This document shows positions 59,240 through 64,000 of a DNA stretch of 64,000 bases, piece by piece; the stretch's first letter is position 1; every line of letters starts with the position of its first letter. A program made the translations under genes and the position numbers. This stretch comes from Diogma glabrata. Lineage: Eukaryota; Arthropoda; Insecta; Diptera; Cylindrotomidae. Location: contig OY856186.1 of assembly GCA_963693315.1 (NCBI GenBank), positions 386,430,865 to 386,494,864 on the forward strand, read 5' to 3'. The notes beneath the pieces are model-generated. The model worked only from the letters and a program-made list of their open reading frames with translations. It was not told the origin of the DNA and did not search any database.

Positions 59240-59525
59240 TATTTGAAAAGGATGTTAATCTACTATAAAAAAGTATGAAAAAATCTTAAATAACGTGCAG
59301 GAGAGGAGAGCGATTTCTCTGTAGTTTGCAGACGATTATCATTTTATGGATTGGTATGAGCATACATGAATTCCAGTCCTATGGCACAATTTAAGTCCTA
59401 CAGATCATTTAAACAAGTTCAAACAATCTTGAAGATAGAGTTTCACCACCTTCTACAATCATTTCGAATGTTATTTCGTCGATACCAGGTGCTCTATTAC
59501 GTTTTGTGGAAATAATAGTTTGGGA
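59240..59525 (-). pseudogene. Decayed LINE RT, N-terminal pieces
   Basis: Minus-strand KRNRAPGIDEITFEMIVEGG at about 59460-59515 is the RT approach motif (K...APG.D.I). Near 59290-59350, SANYREIALLSCTLFKIFSY is motif 1 (NYR-I-LLS). The frame differs between the two. Order and strand fit the piece at 54940-55570, about 3.7 kb further downstream on that strand. Confidence 0.78.
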
Positions 59526-59554
59526 GTGAAATTAAAATATTTTCTATTAAATAT

Positions 59555-59665
59555 AGAAATGGGAGTTGGAGTCGGCATCAGAGTCGGAGTCTGATTTAAA
59601 ATTTATAAAACTTGGATTCTTAGGCGGATTAGTTTAATTTTGGCACCGACCCCGCAGCCCTGAAT
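59555..59665. repeat. GGAGTCGGAGTC-type repeat (copy 2)
   Basis: gttggagtcggcatcagagt, then gagtctgattt and an end gaccccgcagccctg. Counterpart of 51120-51245. Confidence 0.55.
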
Positions 59666-59669
59666 TCCT

Positions 59670-61265
59670 GGTTCTAATTGAGAGAGTTTTGCTTAAAGCA
59701 TATGACAAAAGTGATGCAAAATTTTTATCGAATAAAAAACGTAACAGTGATTGGTTTGGTTGGTTTGTTTCTTCCATGCTTTAGATATGAAAATTATCCT
59801 CGAGGTTAAAACTTACTTTGAACACGCTATAGCAATATGAAAGGATGATGCTAAAATCAATTTGCAAGAAGAGGAAATTTTATTTTACGAAGCTATGTAT
59901 GAAACAAATATTTCGATTGTCAATCGTGTTCTGTTAAGGGTGAATATTGTATTACCTATTTGGCTTGCAATCTTTAAAGTTGCAGGATCCAGAATTATGT
60001 AGTTTTTTTCTAATTGATTATTTCACAATGGCAGTTACTGAGCAAATCTCAGGATTTGTTAAAGAGTGTCTAGGGAACCATTACCATTGGTAGATATAGA
60101 TTATATCCGGTTTACTTAAGGGATCCATGGATGTGTGTGGTTCTCTTTGATGTGGTTTAATTCATCAATCAAGATTATTTACAGGTGTGTGGAATTTATG
60201 GTGCAGGTGTGTGAAAATTCTATGTTGATGTTTATGTGGCAGTCGATTGAATCAAGAAAGTTTTTAACCAGCTATCCAGGCTTTAAAACTTTAGATAATT
60301 AATTAATGGCAACGGAACGGTATCGTTCGAAAAAGCCGACATGTCCAACAACCTAGAGCTCTTAGTTTTTTTAAGCTCGCTGCTTGAAGTTTCTGATATA
60401 TTCATAGAACCGGGTAAGCTATTTTTTCTCTGCCCGACAAGCACTTTGTTCAAGCAGACTCTTCTATGATTTGTGCTGGCTCTAATAGGACTATTTAATC
60501 CTTATCCGAATCTGAGCTGGCCCATGTCAGTGTTACAAAAAGCGGATCCGGACCGAATTTGGGATCATTAAATATGATGATAATTAGGTTGTCGACCTTG
60601 ATTCATGTGTTATCTAACTAACGCTACAATCAATCGGACACAGTCCTCATAGTCAGAGATTGGTTATGATAGAGATAAAGACAGAGATGTAATTTCTATA
60701 AACTTATTTATTATTACTAATTTTGTAATTTTTCAAAGCAGAAAATTTTCACTTAGTTTGAATTTTTTCAGTTTTTTCGTTAGGGAAAGCCTGAATTTAG
60801 TAACGACCTGATCAGTCCAGAAAAGGCAAGACTTATTAGGGCAATATGATGTGGACCTGTTCCGGACCTCATTTGGAATACTCTTTTAGGGTTAACCTTA
60901 ATTGAATATATTCGGCCCTGATTTGGGGTTGTTATGATCTAAATGAGATACACAAAAAACGGACATTGTTTTAATGTACAATAATAAAATTATGAACATA
61001 TATGTTATTCGATGTGTTCAAATCTGTGATTATGTTAAAGACCAGTCTTTAATTGTTTATGACATTTAGCAAATATGACTCAATCCAACCGAAGTTTCTT
61101 TCTGGCAAAATTAAACAAGTTATCGTTAACATGCCCCGGTTCGCTAAAAACAATTAATTCGATCAAAAAACTTTAAAAAAATATCATCCAGCAATCTAAT
61201 GCATCCCCTTCTCTATGCTGGATGAACTTTAACTGCTTTTGCCAACACAAAAAAACTAATCTAAA
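59670..61265. other. No gene recognised; possible location of the missing first exon
   Basis: No frame with a recognisable motif. The first exon of the downstream transporter gene should lie here or further upstream, but I could not identify it. Confidence 0.4.
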
Positions 61266-61269
61266 CATT

Positions 61270-61458
61270 AATACAGAGTAAAACAACGTCTTTTTTCACT
61301 TCAAAAACTTTTTATTGTAACACCAAATATTTTCTGTCTCTAAGAGACCTTCTTCTTGGGTTAATTGTTTTCTAAACTGGTCTCTTAGAGACAGAAAATA
61401 TTTGGTGTTACAATAAAAAGTTTTTGAAGTGAAAAAAGACGTTGTTTTACTCTGTATT
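61270..61458. repeat. Perfect 80-bp inverted repeat with 29-bp loop
   Basis: The arm 61270-61349 (aatacagagtaaaacaacgt ... taagagacc) is, base for base as I read it, the complement of 61379-61458. The loop is 61350-61378. It ends 62 bp before the splice acceptor of the first recognised transporter exon. Confidence 0.95.
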
Positions 61459-61520
61459 ATTGCAATCACTTCAAGTAGTTCACACAAGAAAATTATATAA
61501 TCTAAACATTTTTAATTTAG

Positions 61521-63030
61521 CCTCGAAATATGGAATTCGTCATTTAGAAATATTTCTGCTATTTTTACTTTTATCAATAACATTTTCAAATCGCGTAAAT
61601 TTATCTGTAGCAATTGTGGCTATGGTCGATGATACAGAAAATATACAGTTTAAGGTAACATTATCATTAAATAAATGTTATTCTAGTTATAATCGTTAAA
61701 TTTTCTTTTAAGCAATACGATTGGGATACATCAATACAGTCAATTGTTTTAAGTAGTTTTTTTTGGGGATATATTACATCACAGCTTCCAGCAGGACCAT
61801 TATCTCAAAAATATGGAGCAAAAATATTACTTCTAATTTCATGTGTTATGAGCTCATTGTTGACTCTACTTACTCCATGGTTTGCTTCATTTGGAGGATG
61901 GAAAATGGTGTGTGCTATTCGTGTTCTGATTGGCTTAAGTCAAGGATTTGTATATGCATGTACAAATACATTATTAACGAAATGGGTTCCACCTACGGAA
62001 CGAAGTAGTCTTTCAGCAATTGTTTATGCTGGAGCACAATTTGGAACTGTAGTAATGTTAGCAGTTGGTGGGTTGTTAGCAGCGTCAGTAGGATGGCCTA
62101 GTATTTTTTATTCTTCCGGTGGTTCTGGTTTAATTTGGTCTGTTTGTTGGTGGTTTTACGGCGCCGAATCTCCATCTGATTATAAAAATATTTCAAAAGC
62201 GGAAAAGGAATATATTGAGAATTCAAATACAGATAGCTTAGATAGAAATTCTCATTCGTTAACTGTTCCATGGATTGCTATTTTTAAAAATGTACCATTT
62301 TTGTCATTAATTTTTGTCCATTGTAGTAATAATTGGGGATTTTGGACTCTTCTTACTAATATTCCAACATATATGAAAAATGTTTTAGATTTTGACATAA
62401 AAAGTAACGGACTTCTTTCTGCATTACCCTATTTTGTGATGTGGATCTTAGGAGTTTTCTTTGGATTTTTATCCGATTTTCTTATAAAAAGAAAATATAT
62501 TACACAAACAGCCGGTAGGAAAATATTTAATTCAATTGCATTTTGGAATGCAATGATAATGCTTATCGGATTAGGTTATGTAACGAAGGAAGAAAAGGAA
62601 ATTGGTGTATTATTACTGACACTTGGTGTTGGAGTTTCATCAGCAGCATATGCTGGCTTTATGGTATATAAATGAAATATGTACTTCAATCGATTTCCAA
62701 TTTTTTATGTATGTTTATTTTTCTTTCAAGATAAATCATATGGATTTATCACCAAATTATGCTGGTACGTTGATGGGAGTTACAAATTGTGTTTCAAACA
62801 TAATTTCAATTATCGCACCGTTAGTTGTTGGAATAATTGTTACAGACGAGGTGCGTTGAATTGGTAAAAGTTTTGTGATAACAATTTTATAAAACTAGAA
62901 CTTTCTCTTTTAGAAAGATCAAACAGAATGGAAAGTTGTGTTTTTTATATCAGCAGGCATTTATTTCATTGGAAATTTAATTTTTATTCTGTTTGGAAAA
63001 GCAATGATACAACCTTTCAACGATGCGTAA
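61521..63030 (+). CDS. SLC17-type major facilitator anion/phosphate cotransporter (four exons; N-terminal exon not found)
   Basis: Exons 61521-61654, 61713-62663, 62731-62850 and 62914-63030, each with GT/AG borders; the three introns are in phase 0. About 440 residues. The first exon opens after atttttaatttag with two bases of a split codon, then SKYGIRHLEIFLLF and RVNLSVAIVAM (first membrane helix of SLC17). Exon 2 has QYDWDTSIQSIVLSSFFWGY, QLPAGPLSQKYGAK, RVLIGLSQGF, WVPPTERSSLSA and WPSIFYSSG, all hallmark SLC17 motifs. Exon 3 has LSPNYAGTLMGVTN, and exon 4 holds the last helix with FFISAGIYFIGN. These are 12-helix plasma- or vesicle-membrane transporters of organic anions or phosphate, commonly Na+ or H+ coupled; the substrate cannot be told here. 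No stop or frameshift, so it looks functional. Closest insect relatives are annotated as putative inorganic phosphate cotransporters. Confidence 0.93.
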
Positions 63031-64000
63031 TACAACAGGAACAAAAATTGGCAAATCTTAATAGAAATGATTTGACTTTAAACATTACATAATGTCAATA
63101 AATTTAGACTTTAAGCATTGAAAAACAAAAAAGAATATAAATAAAATAAATTAAAAATAACATATATTTAAATTCACTTATTAAAAAAATCGCTCGTATT
63201 TCATTTACACTATTTTATGTACACTATTCAGCATACCGGGTATAAATAATTTTTTGTAACACATGCATAAAAAATATGCAATTTTGTACTAGAATAGAAT
63301 AAAAGAAAAACTACTTTTTTCTACTTCAAGCTACGAAAATTTCATTTTAATATATAGTAAAACCTATGTGAAAGGGAAACTTTTTCTAAGTAGTGACTGA
63401 AAATGTTTTCAGTCACTAGGACTGAAAGTAAATAAGTTTCGGTGGTCGCCTACAGGTTGTGGTTATTTAAAGGATTGAATATTTGATTGAATATTTGATA
63501 TTGAATTTGATTTACTGTTTCTGTTGTTGTTTCGGTTGCTGTGTTTATTTCTGTCAATATCGCAGTATTTTGAAGGGTTGAATATTTTGAATATTTTGAT
63601 CGAATCGAATCGAAACTAATCATTATATCAATTGTGTGTAATTAATTAATTAAACTAATAATGAGTGTGTTTTTTATCTATATCGGAGAAATCGGAGCGA
63701 TAAAATAAAATTTGTATCAGATATATCGTATAATTTTTTCCTCCGATAATTAACTGTCAGATATAAAATATATTCTCTGAGTTCTTTCCGCAAAAAAAAA
63801 AAATATAAAAAAATTTATTAAATAAATAAATAAATTTTATTAAAAAATTTATTTTTATTTGTTTTTAATTGAAACTTTACCTACAATTTTTTAAATTTAT
63901 ACTTTAAACGATGACTTCCAGTCGGTAAAAAAAATATCTGTAATATCTGTAAAAGTTTTTAGAGAAAATATATGAACTATTTTCATTATTCATATTGTCA
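63031..64000. other. 3' flank of the transporter gene; AT-rich, no further gene
   Basis: Candidate polyadenylation signals aataaa occur at about 63097 and 63140. Near 63680-63790 a ctatatcggaga ... cctccgataa pair resembles end motifs of MITE family M. Nothing else supported. Confidence 0.5.

Noticed and set aside
51120..59665. A single 8.5-kb hAT element bounded by the two GGAGTCGGAGTC repeats
   Set aside because: The ends look complementary, but the flanking 8-mers do not match, and the intervening DNA contains independent relics and arrays.
61442..61520. Start of the transporter protein at 61442
   Set aside because: That frame begins at a TTG, not an ATG, and runs through the arm of the perfect hairpin; a splice acceptor at 61520 explains the exon start better.

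Overview
The window looks like AT-rich nuclear DNA from an insect or other arthropod. The evidence is the mix of Tc1, hAT, Penelope, CR1/Jockey-type LINE and env-bearing Ty3/gypsy elements, long TA microsatellites, a decayed 28S rRNA 3' end, and one intron-containing host gene for an SLC17-type transporter. Species was not determined. Nothing bacterial (operons, CRISPR, ribosome-binding sites) was seen. Almost all of the 64 kb is transposable elements, their relics, and tandem or inverted repeats.

Layout. 0.4-2.0 kb: a palindromic Tc1 derivative. 2.2-3.6 kb: a satellite-like array (block A), then a 28S rRNA relic. 4.5-11.2 kb: TA microsatellites, small non-autonomous DNA transposons, a hAT relic, a 5'-truncated Penelope-like element and a 327-bp tandem repeat. 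12.0-13.36 kb: a 5'-truncated LINE with a 13-bp target-site duplication. 13.5-22.7 kb: array block B, homologous to block A in the opposite orientation, split by a CR1-like LINE (14.04-21.81 kb) whose ORF2 is split by a 3.3-kb repeat-filled insertion.

23.1-45.24 kb is a nest. A decayed LINE is split by a very young Ty3/gypsy retrovirus-like element (24690-44405; 607-bp LTRs differing at only two positions seen; CTAG target duplication). Its env gene is split by an 11.3-kb element (25974-37278) with about 0.67-kb inverted repeats and a TTA duplication. That inner element has no recognisable transposase but carries about 9.8 kb of older, decayed DNA, including a minisatellite, small transposons, a dead gypsy pol and a dead LINE. 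Old DNA inside a young insertion implies that a whole block was moved as cargo. This is the most unusual observation in the window.

46.1-59.7 kb: LINE relics on both strands, two large foldback repeats, and a roughly 600-bp tandem repeat (51.85-54.4 kb). 61.5-63.03 kb: the only convincing host gene, four coding exons of an SLC17/major-facilitator anion transporter with its N-terminal exon not found. A perfect 80-bp inverted repeat lies just upstream. The transposon genes act only in their own mobilisation; no cellular pathway is encoded by neighbouring genes.
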